A DNA stretch of 64,000 bases. Source: Chelonoidis abingdonii (taxonomy: Eukaryota > Chordata > Testudines > Testudinidae). Positions within the stretch are counted from its first letter, which is position 1. Each line of letters opens with the position of its first letter. The notes under the pieces are model-generated. The model was not told the origin of the DNA, did not search any database, and worked only from the letters and a program-made list of their open reading frames with translations. A program made the position numbers and the translations under genes. Positions 35,905 through 46,350 of this stretch are shown here, piece after piece. The stretch is taken from assembly GCF_003597395.2 (NCBI RefSeq), contig NC_133778.1, forward strand, positions 25,047,946 through 25,111,945. Reading direction: 5' to 3'.

Positions 35905-38839
35905 TTCAGATTCTTTGATAACCAAACTTTGAAAAGCAAGCTTTCTTGTGAGGTGACCTGGTAACTTCTGTTCCATACCTGGATGACTTATACACTTGTC
36001 ATTAAATAATACAATAAGCATTTTTGAAGTACAGTTTGCCATTTCTTTCTGACAATATTGTAGCCTTAGAACTTTGCAATTTTTTGCAAGAGTAAAATGG
36101 ACACACTTAAAACTTCTGTACTCACTCTTCTGTAGAAATTGTCAAGAGCAGCTTGTTTAAAAATGTTCAAAGCTACATATAAATTTCCAATAGTATTGAT
36201 CAGTTTTGATTGTATACGTAGATCACTTGATGTCTTTTCTAATAGTTTCTGGACAAGTTTAACTCTTAGAATGACGTTCATGGTGCTAACTCTCTCATTT
36301 ACATGTTTAAAATCCACCTTCTGTGAATATTCTCCAATATTACCTTTAAGTTTTCTGTTTAATTGAACATTCACCCAGTTACTTGCCACTAGGATATTCA
36401 TGGAAAGGTCACACAAAAGGGTTATAAAAACAGTGAATCAAATTATATTTTCCATTTGAATGAATATCTAGAGAAAATTATTTAAGGAATTCACTAAGCC
36501 CTACTTCAAATCATGAAGGGCTTGATCCTGTCAGGTCCTTAGAACCCTGGTTTGCCTCTAAAGCATGTGGAATTTGAGGGTGCTCAGCTTTTCCAGGACG
36601 GAGCATCAATACTGTAGTAATTTGTGAGCAGTAATGGATAAAATTGCCTTATGGCTGTCTCCAGAATTTTGTTATATAATCAGTATTGTCAACCCCAAAT
36701 ATTCAAAAAATGTAAGTCAAGCTGAAATCATTATTTCAGTTTACAAATCATGAGATTGAATAAATAATAATACATTGTAGGTTCTTTTTATTTGCTTTCT
36801 GGGTTTTGAGCTCTTAGAGTCCACTCGGTTGTATTTTTAAGTTTTTCTCCGCAACTTTGAGAAAAAGTTGAGAGTCTCCCATAATCATATAAATCTAAGG
36901 GCTGAGGCTTCCAAGTAAAATGTCAAATATTATAACACTTCTGAAAAAATTACAGGAGTTGGCAGCACTGCTTAATCCTAAGTGGTCAGCAGCGTTGATG
37001 CTGTTTATTTTTTTACTGCCAGGAATGAGGTGATAAGAATCTGGGTGCTGGACTTTAGATGTGTGGCTGCTTTCTGCACTATCAATACAAAGTAGCTCCG
37101 ACACTTCCATAGTCAGAAATGTGAAGATCCTTAGAAAAGAGGGATTCCCCAGTGCCATGAATATAGCGTAATGACTCCTGTACCACTATCCAGGGGGCTG
37201 GCTTAAGGTTGTGGCGAGAGGGAGAGGAGAGTTGCAAATACTGTGTTGCTATAATAGCTCCTTGTGATGACTGGCAATGGCATAACCTGGACTGGAGGCA
37301 AAAAAAACTCCGTTGCACCATTCCACCTGTATTCTTCTCCTCTAGAGAATTCTTGATCTACTGGTTAAACGGAACCTTATTCCATTTCAAGAGATTTCTT
37401 TCCAAACAAGTTTATGCATCACATAATGCAATTCTTTGTACTTCAGCTACCATTTTACTCTCCAGTAATGAACACTTCTGATCAGCAAAACATTAAAAGT
37501 CTGATTCTGCAAAGACGTACTACCAGGAAAAGTGTTTGTTACTACAGTAAGTCTTATTGAAATCAATGGGCCAGATCGTACCTCCATCCTCTTTGTGCCA
37601 CTCTGGTGTGGAATAGAGACCTGCCCTAACAGGTGACTCATGGATTCCCCTGATGTAGGGAAAATCCCTAGGCATTGTAAAGCTCACATAGCCAACTCTA
37701 TGAATAATGCTGATTTAAGATATGCGAGGGACAGGTTCAGCCCTGTTTGGGAACCAAGGAAAAGTCTACTGTGTTCAAAGAGCCAATATAGGAAAATTGC
37801 TAAAGGTCCCAAGACACTGCTTTTGGTGTCTTATGAGCCTTATCTTGTGTCTATTGTAGCCTGTGTAAGTTTTGCCATTGACGTCAGTTACCACCAGATG
37901 GGTCCCTACTGTATTCCTAATTTATAGAATGGGTATCTAAAACAATTTAAACAAGCAAAGAAATGAACTATTATGAACTTATTCCTATCTCTTATAGTAT
38001 AAATTAGATTTTTCAATATTTTTTCCACTGTTTTGTGCATTCTGAATTTCTACAAGGCATTGTTAGGTGGGTGCCATTAAATATAGATTAATGGTTGCAT
38101 TTTCATGCTTTGATGTGTCATTTAATGAAGTGTATGCTCTTTCATATTTGACATCAAAAAGACATCTGCTAGAATTCTTAACATACACATCAAATGGTTT
38201 TTTGCATTAATAGGTATAATAATCTGAGCAACAGAATATCTGCTTTTTACAACAACCGCTATACATTAAATCACTGATTTAATCACTTACTGAAACTTAA
38301 TATGCTATAAACTGAGGTGAGGCGACTTTAGTGTTAACATGACTGCTTATAAGTACACATGAGCAAACCAGTTAGATAAAATAAGAAATTACATGGAGTT
38401 TCACCTCAAACCCAAACCAGATCCTGTGGTTTTTTTTCCATGGAAGATTGGTTAATTTTTTAATTTTAATTGTAAATACATTTCTGCATCTGGTTACAGA
38501 AAGAGGTGGAAGCAAAGGGCTGAAGGATCATTTTCACAAAATTCCTAGTCCAAAACAACGGAGTTTGAATAAGTTCAGATTAGTCTCTGAACTTTTAGAT
38601 GATGGTCTGCATCAAATGAAATGGGAGTCTAAACCTTCTGAGATGTGACTATCACTGCTACAAAATAGGAAGTGCAAAAGTTTGGCAACAGAGTTATTAT
38701 TAATCACTGCCAGGCTTACCTCCGCTAGTACACAATGATATCTTAAATTATTGTACATTTCTGGCTGAGAATTCTACTATGTTCTATAAAGAAAAGTTTT
38801 ACATTCAGAAAAGGTCCTAAATGCACCATTTGTACATAA
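35905..38839. other. Unclassified non-coding sequence
   Basis: Nothing I can name. A minus-strand frame at 36066-36416 (about 110 codons from its first ATG) has a protein-like amino-acid mix but no recognisable domain. A CCATTGA-type dyad is at 37555-37572. Confidence 0.4.
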
Positions 38840-38920
38840 AGGGCCTAGTTCTTCACTGCTTTGATTTCAGTGAAGTTATGAAGGTGTAAAACTGATATAA
38901 GCCAGTGGAGAATTAGGCTA
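38840..38920. repeat. Palindromic MITE-like remnant
   Basis: GGGCCTAGTTCTTCACTG at the left is answered by CAGTGGAGAATTAGGC at the right, with GATTTCAGTGAAGTTATG in between. It is a short foldback of the kind seen at 12431 and 19992. Confidence 0.5.
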
Positions 38921-39444
38921 CGTATTATTAATCTGATTTGTGTAGAGATGAGGACTAATACACTTGGTTCATTCTGAAGGTAGCACAGGAGCATATTGAA
39001 ATGAAAGAGTTACTAATTTGTTATAATGCAAAAATACATGGGAAATGATCCTGGGAACTTCTATCCTGTCTTCACTGTCTTTAGGTGTGTCAGCAACTTC
39101 ACTGCCATGGATAACACACTCTGATCCTAGTCAGGCAGAAGAAAAGCCACTCTGCTCTTTCTTGTGGAAGTACTAGCAATTAGAATCACTTAGATGCCAT
39201 ATGATTGGTGCTAAGGAAAATTCTAGGAAAAGGCTTGATTCTGCAACACTTATTTATGCCTAGTATCAGATTATGACAGCTGGGCCATGAGGAAGGGTGA
39301 ATGGAATAGGACCCACAGAGACATGGGACTGAATACTGTGTTGAAAAAAGGCTTTCTGACACAGCACTGCCATTATGATGGATAAAGAAATGGATCTTCC
39401 CATTTACTACTTAACTGAGGACAAGACTGGGACTGAGTCTTTCT
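38921..39444. other. Unclassified non-coding sequence
   Basis: No signal recognised. Confidence 0.5.
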
Positions 39445-39732
39445 GGGTATATCTGCACAGGATTAAATGACATGTGGCATGGCTGTGGTTGGTCCAGGTA
39501 GGCTGGCCCAGGCTCGCTGGGCTCAGGCTGCTGGGCTGAAAATCACTGTGCAGACATTCAAGTCCGTGCTGGAACTCCAGCTCTGGAACCCTCCCACCTC
39601 ACGAGGTCCCAGAGCTCCAGCTCTAGCCTCAGTCTGAACAGTGATTTTTCAGCCCCGGACCCTCAACCCCACAAGCCAGAGTCAGCTAACCCAGCCCAGT
39701 CGCAGGCTTTTTATCCCTGTGTAGACATAGCC
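39445..39732. mobile_element. Palindromic Harbinger-type MITE
   Basis: The ends GGGTATATCTGCACAGG and TGTGTAGACATAGCC are inverted. The interior folds back twice: CTGGGCTGAAAATCACTGTG answers CAGTGATTTTTCAGCCCC, and GGAACTCCAGCTCTGGAACC answers GGTCCCAGAGCTCCAGC. So nearly the whole 288 bp can form one long hairpin. The following TTA (39733-39735) would fit a PIF/Harbinger target, but the left flank is TCT, so the duplication is not confirmed. Confidence 0.7.
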
Positions 39733-39760
39733 TTATCCACTCCTCTGCCAGAACAAGGAT

Positions 39761-39986
39761 ACCCTGGTCTACACTGGCGGGGGGGAGGTGGTTGGTCGAT
39801 GTAAGACACGCAACTTCAGCTATGGGAATAGAGTAGCTGAAGTCGACATATCTTATTTCAACTTACCTCCCAGCCTCACGGCACAGGATTGATGGCCGCG
39901 GCTCCCCCATTGACTTCGCTTCCACCCCTCGCCCTGGTGGAGTTCTGGAGTCCATGGGAGCACATTCGGGGATCAATTTATCGCGT
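39761..39986. mobile_element. Right-truncated Harbinger-type MITE
   Basis: It begins CCTGGTCTACACTGG and carries an inner foldback, ACTTCAGCTATGGGAATAG with AGTAGCTGAAGTCGAC. The matching GTCTACAC-type right end is absent: the sequence stops within GATCAATTTATCGCGT and passes directly into CR1 coding sequence at 39987. This is one side of a rearrangement breakpoint. Confidence 0.65.
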
Positions 39987-40000
39987 TCCCTGTCTTTTAA

Positions 40001-41116
40001 TCAGTTCTTAATACATGAAAGGACCTTCCCTCTTATCCCATGACAACTTAATTTACGTAAGAGCCTTTGGTGAGAGACCTTGTCAAAGGCTTTCTGGAAA
40101 TCTAAGTACACTATGTCCACTGGATCCCCCTTGTCCACATGTTTGTTGACCCCTTCAAAGAACTCTAATAGATTAGTAAGACACGATTTCCCTTTACAGA
40201 AACCATGTTGACTATTGCTCAACAGTTTATGTTTTTCTATGTGTCTGACAATTTTATTCTTAACTTTTGTTTTGACTAATTTGCCCGGTACCGACGTTAG
40301 ACTTACCGGTCTGTAATTGCCGGGATCACCTCTAGAGCCCTTTTTAAATATTGGCGTTACATTAGCTAACTTCCAGTCATTGGGTACCGAAGCCGATTTA
40401 AAGGACAGGTTACAAACCTTAGTTAATAGTTCCGCAACTTCACATTTGAGTTCTTTCAGAACTCTTGGGTGAATCTCATCTGTTCCCGGTGACTTGTTAA
40501 TGTTGAGTTTATCAATTAATTCCAAAACCTCCTCTAGTGACACTTCAATCTGTGACAGTTCCTCAGATTTGTCACCTACAAAAGCCGGCTCAGGTTTGGG
40601 AATCTTCCTAACATCCTCAGCCATGAAGACTGAAGCAAAGAATTCATTTAGTTTCTCCGCAATGACTTTATCGTCTTTAAGTGCTCCTTTTGTATCTCGA
40701 TCATCCAGGGGCCCCACTGGTTGTTTAGCAGGCTTCCTGCTTCTGATGTACTTAAACATTTTGTTATTACCTTTTGAGTTTTTGGCTAGCTGTTCTTCAA
40801 ACTCCTCTTTGGCTTTTCTTATTACATTTTTACACTTAATTTGGCAGTGTTTATGCTCCTTTCTATTTACCTCACTAAGATTTGACTTCCATTTTTTAAA
40901 AGATGCCTTTTTATCTCTCACTGCTTCTTTTACATGGTTGTTAAGCCACAGTGGCTCTTCTTTAGTTCTTTTACTGTGTTTCTTAATTTGGGGTATACAT
41001 TTAAGTTGGGCCTCTATTATGGTGTCTTTGAAAAGAGTCCATGTAGCTTGCAGAGATTTCACTTTAGTCACTGAACCTTTTAATTTCTGTTTAACTAACC
41101 CCCTCATTTTTTGCAT
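40001..41116 (-). pseudogene. CR1 ORF2 fragment: reverse transcriptase N-terminal and palm A region
   Basis: A 371-codon frame with clear CR1-clade RT character. The first 200 residues are the linker between endonuclease and RT, rich in Lys and Glu. Residues 207-221 read NKSPGTDEIHPRVLK. Residues 246-275 include the finger motif with NYRPVSLTS (267-275). Residues 305-315 read GFCKGKSCLTN. Residues 337-349 read YLDFQKAFDKVSH, where the Asp of LDFQKAFD is the palm motif A catalytic residue. The enzyme would copy element RNA at a nicked target site. It ends after GKVLSCIKN, before the SGVPQGS and FADD motifs, so it cannot be active. Upstream, a run of six T on the plus strand (41107-41112) puts the end of the endonuclease one base out of frame with this segment. 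The first Met is therefore not a true start. Confidence 0.85.
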
Positions 41117-41129
41117 AGTTCCCCTTTCT

Positions 41130-41515
41130 TAAATTAAATGCCACAGTGTTGGGCTGTTGAGGTGTTCTTCCCACCACAGGGATGTTAAATGTTATTATAT
41201 TATGGTCACTATTTTCAAGCGATGCTGTTATAGTTATACCTCTTGGACCAGCTTCTCCGCTCCACTCAGGACTAAATCGAGAGTTGCCTCTCCTTTTGTG
41301 GGTTCCCGTATCAGCTGCTCCGAGAAGCAGTCATTTAAAGTATCGAGAAATTTTGTCTCTGAATTTTGTCCTGAGGTGACATGTTCCCAATCAATATGGG
41401 GATAATTGAAACCCCCCACTATTATTGAGTTCTTAATTTTTATAGCTTCTCTAGTTTCCCTTCGCATTTCATCGTCACTATCACTGTCCTGGTCAGGTGG
41501 TCAGTAATAGATTCC
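41130..41515 (-). pseudogene. CR1 ORF2 endonuclease remnant
   Basis: The minus-strand reading PPDQDSDSDDEM leads into IIVGGFNYPHIDWEHVTS and FLDTLNDCFSEQLIREPT, then TLDLVLSG. This is the C-terminal half of the apurinic/apyrimidinic-like endonuclease that nicks the target for CR1 elements. The family's GDFN motif has changed to GGFN here, removing a catalytic Asp. After a short frame change, SDHNIITFNIP (with the conserved SDH) and VAFNLRKGNYAK lead toward the RT segment. The N-terminal half of the endonuclease is missing. Confidence 0.8.
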
Positions 41516-42282
41516 TCTCTACACCATCGTCTCATCTATGCATTGAGATTCTGAAGCTCTGCCTGTCTACCTGGCCCTGTGCGTGGAACTAGGAGCATTT
41601 CTGACAATGTCACCATAAAGGTCCTGGATTTCAGTCTTTTCTCTAGCAGCCTAAATTTGGCCTCCAGGACGTCTCTCCTACCCTTCCCTATGTACCACAA
41701 CCACCGGGTCCTCCTCAGCACTACACATAAGTCTATCTAGATGCCTCAAGAGATCCGCAACCTTTGCACCAGGCAGGCAAGTCACCATATGGTTCTTCCA
41801 GTCATCACAAACCCAGATATCTATGTTTCTAATGATTGAATCTCCCATTACTAACACCTGCCTTTTCCTAGTGACTGGAATTCCCTTCCCCGGAGAGATA
41901 ACCTCAATGCGAGAGGCAACTCCAGCACCATCTGGAAGGAGGGTCCTAACAATGGGAAGGTTTCCATCTGCTCCTGTTGACTGCTCTACTTCCCTGGACC
42001 TTTCATCCTCCTCAACATCACAGAGGCTGTCTGACTGGAGGTGGGAAAATTCTACAGTGTCCCGGAAAGCCTCATCAACATACCTCTCTGCCTCCCTTAG
42101 CTCCTCCAGTTCTGCCACCCTAGCCTCCAAAGCCCGTATGCAGTCTCTGAGGGCCAGGAACTCCTTGCACCGAATGCACACATACGCCGCCCGCCCACAG
42201 GGCAGGTAATCATACATGCTGCATTCAGCACAATAAACTGGGTAGCCCCTACTCTGCTGCTGGGCTTCTGCCTGCTTTCTCT
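41500..42282 (-). pseudogene. CR1 ORF1 (zinc-finger, coiled-coil and SGNH esterase-like protein), broken
   Basis: From the N-terminus: a cysteine cluster CAECSMYDYLPCGRAAYVC followed by IRC (spacing C-x2-C-x7-C-x7-C-x2-C), then a predicted coiled coil (LRDCIRALEARVAELEELRE), an acidic Ser/Glu linker and an SGNH-hydrolase-like segment with VLVMGDSIIRNID. There the Ser of GDS would be the nucleophile. LPGAKVADLLRHLDRL follows. CR1 ORF1 proteins of this type bind RNA, and the esterase may act on membranes or lipids. Near 41690 the frame breaks just after VVVVH, where family members carry a G-x-N-D block. The C-terminal part (GKGRRDVLEAKFRLL, RQAELQNLNA) continues in another frame. Sequence upstream of the first Met (42217) is open to a stop at about 42283. 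Confidence 0.8.
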
Positions 42283-42300
42283 CCTACAGCTATCTATTTA

Positions 42301-42765
42301 ATGAAAGGGTATTGTTTAAATCAAGAAGTTTTGAATATAGTTTAGTTTACAGGTTTTAAAAAACGGCAAGTGAGCCTTGCACCCTTCCCACTCCCCTTCC
42401 AAACTCCCTTGCGAAACTCCCTGTTAGCAGCCCTGGTCGCAAAGCTCCTAGATTGCTTGCTCACTGCTTTATAAAGCCCTGGCCTTCTTGATAGCCCCAC
42501 CCACTGACTAAGGCTCAGCCAATTAACAGAGTCTTCTAGCTTTCAAACCTTACTTTGAAGCTCACAGCTTCCAACTGCCAAGCACAGCACACAGTCCCTC
42601 AACCAACCAACCAGACAGACAAACACATGATCAGCACACAGCAAGTAACCCCCAAACAGACACATACTATGGACAGCCACTTACCCAAGGGTCCTGTATT
42701 TGCTGCTCCTTCACCTGGAGAACTCTCTTGTGCAACTCCCTTTTAGCAGCCCTGTTCGCAAAGCC
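42301..42765 (-). promoter_or_regulatory. Probable CR1 5' region with a duplicated 44 bp module
   Basis: Two copies of a module built on AGCAGCCCTG and TCGCAAAGC lie at 42402-42446 and 42721-42764, differing at roughly six positions. They lie 319 bp apart in the same orientation, immediately upstream of ORF1 on the minus strand. Repeated 5' modules are a usual way for LINEs to keep an internal promoter. That these drive transcription is inference. The spacer contains AACCAACCAACC and ACAGACAGACAAACAC-like tracts. Confidence 0.5.
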
Positions 42766-43690
42766 AAACAGGTGCACTGTTGCTGAGCATTCTTTTCCCC
42801 ATACAATTCAATAGTGTCCCTTCAGGTGCGTGAAATGTTTATCTGGACACTGTCTCTGAATGATTACTTATCTGATGAGCTTGCGGACATGGATGTATTA
42901 CTCTGTCTGTCCCTTCAGCAGGCTTCAGCTACGTTTGAGCACCTGTGCCAATAATATAGCAGCAGTGTATAAATGATGTGAATATATACAAAGAAAACTT
43001 GTGTATTTTCAATGATTCATATAATATCTGAAGACTGTTCCTTCAAATACAATGTGGACAAATTGCAGGATGTCTCACGAAAAATATTCAGTAACGTATG
43101 GATTTCAGTATCCAGTACTGCACATTTACATGTTTTATTGACCTGTTCTTGTTCAGAAAGCACAGCAATGTAGCCCGCACAGTCTGGAAAAACTTGTGGA
43201 GTAATTTTCCTTTTAAAATAATAAATTAAAAAGGAAAACATTTTGTTTTACAAAAATAAAACTGGCCCAACATTAGGGGCCATGGATTCAGAGGCGAACA
43301 TTATCCTGTTTAAGTGATTGGGTGTGCTAAAGCACTCTTCTTTTTTCCCCAGCAGTAGACGCAGCTGGAGCCCTTAGCTAGCACAAGAGAGCTGCACACA
43401 AAAGAAAAATCTGGAAGACCAGGCAGTCCAGAGGAAGAATGTGCAGCTAATGGGATTTCTTGCATTTTAAACTCTAGGGTTGAGTGCTGGAATAAAGCCA
43501 TTTGTTAAGCATCAGGACATTGATTCTGATGTAGTCCCTGGAAAGAATCAGTCTGTGTTTGGCTGTGAGTCTCTGTCAATCCCTGGGGAAAAGCAGAAGC
43601 TCAGTATAGCTGCTCCCTGCGGGAAGGTGGTGGTTGCTGACCTCGGATTCCTGCAAAATGTTATTGCTGGCATGCTGTTTATTCCTGCTG
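42766..43690. other. Unclassified non-coding sequence
   Basis: No recognisable gene or repeat. Confidence 0.45.
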
Positions 43691-43693
43691 CTG

Positions 43694-43840
43694 TTCCAAG
43701 AAACACGACAGGGGTATATTTGTAAATAAACAGGTTAGAGTAAGAAAATACCTGACTCTGTGTCACCGATTTCCCATCCAAACAGAAACCATCCTGCGAG
43801 GTCCCAAATCTGGTTACCACTCAACAAAGGGGTAACAGTA
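43694..43840. repeat. Unclassified interspersed repeat, copy A
   Basis: AGAAACACGACAGGGGTAT, TTTGTAAATAAACAGG, CACCGATTTCCCATCC and GCGAGGTCCCAAATCTGG occur in the same order as in copy B at 59318-59465. The presence of AATAAA may mean this is part of an LTR around its polyadenylation site. A further TACCTGTAAATAAACAAAAG segment at 44085-44104 suggests related sequence continues to about 44500. Confidence 0.55.
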
Positions 43841-46278
43841 GGGGACAGAGAGTCCAAATAGTGCAGCACGAAAATCTGAACAGGGCTGTTTTTGCTTCAT
43901 GAAACTCATTTATTCACTCAGTCTGTCTGTAGGATCTGTATGTTTATAGATAAGGGCAGATTTGGATAATTTGTTATGTTGGTATTGTTGTCCCTTTTCA
44001 ACCTGAGAGACTAGTTAAAGTTTGGGGCCCAATGGGTGCTCCAGTTGGTAATAGTCAATTATTTCTTTGATGCAGTTTGTACATACCTGTAAATAAACAA
44101 AAGTTCCTTGTCTCTGAACTCGGAAGGAATCAAATAGCAGGAAACAGCTTCTTTTGCTCACAGCACGAAAAACAGACTTTTCAGTCAAAAATCCTCTCCC
44201 TTGGTTTCTTCCACAATCAGCCACTTATTCAGCTGCTCCTTCAGGCTGTCTCTCACACTCATTCTGTTCTGAGTTTGTGTGCATTCCCTCTCCCCTCCAC
44301 TTGCTTCCCTCCACCCCTGGTCTCAATACACAGTTGAATACCCAGTTTCTGGACAGAATTTATTAGGCTTTGTTTCAGGTGTGGCCCCTTCAATTTCTTT
44401 TACAACTGACTTTAATGGGGGACTTGTTCACGCCTCAGTTTAAAGAAGTTTTAACTCAATCCTTAACAAGATTTCGTTGAGCTCATAACACTACCCGTGA
44501 TCCACTCTTTCTCTCTTAAAAGAAGAATAACCCACTCCTTGAATCTTTGCTGGGTCTAAATTCACTAAGCACTTCTTATTGTTACAGTATAATTGTAGTT
44601 TTGATCTCAGACACATACAACTACTCACTTTTCTCTGTCACGCCACTCAAAAGTTTTGTGGCCCTCTCAAAAATACAAATATCTATAATTGTTCCATTTG
44701 TTGCCATATAGATACTTAAAGATAATAGCGACACTCTGCATTTGAAAGGCTCCCCACACATTGGATTCCTAGAAGTTCTTGCTTTCTCTGAAATTAGCCC
44801 CACTAAAGTTTTCTAAAATTTGTTTCCCAAAAAGCTCCCCAAAATCCTTTAGCAAATTGTAAGTGAGACTTCAACACACAGTAAGCAAGAAAACAAAATG
44901 AAATAATAAGCAATGGGGACTGTACATTCCCCACTGTGCTATGTACTCCTGATCTTTACCCACTCCCATTTCAAAATGTGATTTTGAGGAAAACATGCTA
45001 GTATTTTCCCCACAACAATTGCTATTATTGTTTAATTTCAGATTGAAGTTATTCGGCATTAGCACAGTGCAATCTTAAATACTAGATTGACTCTTTAAGG
45101 CAAAGCCCTTGAGTGTGTGAAAGTCCTATGTTTTAGTGTGCAAACCAACAGGGGCAGGTTTTGGGAAGCACATGAAGGGTGCATGTGTTCCCCCTTTATG
45201 CTCCTGCCAGCTCTGCTGGCCAGTGCAAAAGAGCAGCCTGACCCAGAGCCTCTTGAAAGTCTCCCATTAACTTCAATGAGATTTGGAACAGTTCCATAAT
45301 CCATACAAAATACCTCCCCATCCCTTCAAAAAAAGCCTATGTGGGGTGGGCAAAATGAAATGCTGTGCAGAGCACATAACAACGAGTCACAGCATACAGA
45401 GCCTTTGATCTAGAAGTCCAGTCTGTCCCTGGACCTTGGTCTTCCAGGAGGCTTTGCAGAATTTTTTAAATAAATCTTTGGGGATTTGAAAATAGTTCTT
45501 CTACCAGAAGGCAAATATACAGTAGTTTCTACAGTGAAGCTTATCTCTCAATTGCCAATTGGCTCAGGATTTTTTGATATAGTTTGGTCTATTTATTGTG
45601 TTATACCTGAATGGATTGCTTTAATATACTATTGAGATGAGCTCTCATTCTGGCAAATCATTATATGGTAATAAATTATCATCCTTTCTTATCCTATATA
45701 TTGGAACACAGTTTTTTCAGTCTACAGTGTTACAGTTCAGTTTACAGTCCAGGACTTCAGTGAAAGGTCATTCGGGAGAGTATTTTAGATGCTATGGCAA
45801 TAATCTGTAAGGCACAAGTAGCCAGTGGACCTTTTCTTTTATCAGCAGGGGAGGTATCTTCTGTGAGATTTCTATATTTTTATCACACAGTAGACTTTAA
45901 AGCATATATCTCTATCTTCTGATTTCATACTGCTAACTTAATATACAAATGATATTAAAAGCATCACACTCTATATCATTTGGTTTGAGATTGATTTTCT
46001 CTTTTGAAAAAACCCTTTCATACTTCTTCTTGACTCTAGGAGAAAGCAAGCTTGACAGAGAAGGAAGTTATTTTCACTGCTTGTTTTTACTAACAATATT
46101 GATAAAAAATACATCATCATTATTCGTTGCATAGTGGGAGTATAACTGGAAGATCACATCAGGTAGCATCAACATATAGAAATATAGTGGTATCCCATAA
46201 AAAGTCAACAGTAATCATGGTTATTTCCTCTACTACACACAGAGAAGGATGTTAAGAGTAAACCTTAAATTTATATCT
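43841..46278. other. Unclassified non-coding sequence
   Basis: Possibly part of the same old element as 43694-43840 up to about 44500, otherwise nothing recognised. A CTCCCATTAACTTCAATGAG dyad is at 45261-45280. Confidence 0.4.
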
Positions 46279-46350
46279 GGTCTGATCCAAAGCCCATTGA
46301 AGTGCCCAATAGCAGCTTTTCCATTGATTTCAATGGGCTTTGGAACACGT
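46279..46350. repeat. Short palindromic repeat with exact 15 bp arms
   Basis: CCAAAGCCCATTGAA (46287-46301) and its exact reverse complement TTCAATGGGCTTTGG (46329-46343) are separated by 27 bp. The surrounding TCTGATCC context is that of the small palindromic repeats seen elsewhere in the window. Confidence 0.75.

Larger units (their letters stand above)
39987..42765 (-). mobile_element. CR1 LINE, youngest copy in the window, 3'-truncated
   Basis: In minus-strand order the element contains a 5' region (42301-42765), ORF1 (42282-41500), the C-terminal part of an endonuclease (about 41510-41130) and the first two thirds of the reverse transcriptase (to 40001). It then stops abruptly against a broken MITE. 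The RT fingers and first palm motif are present. The FADD catalytic box, thumb, 3' UTR and terminal repeats are absent. Between ORF1 and ORF2 most of the endonuclease is deleted. LINE insertions normally lose their 5' end, so the lost 3' end points to a later deletion rather than to abortive insertion. Confidence 0.85.

Noticed and set aside
36066..36416. Minus-strand open frame of about 110-116 codons with protein-like composition
   Set aside because: No domain or motif recognised, the nominal first codon is TTG rather than ATG, and a frame this long is not rare in 64 kb of AT-rich DNA. A homology search would decide; a hit in a conserved protein family would revive it.
40494..41132. Plus-strand frame of 212 codons
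   Set aside because: It is the antisense shadow of the CR1 reverse-transcriptase reading frame.
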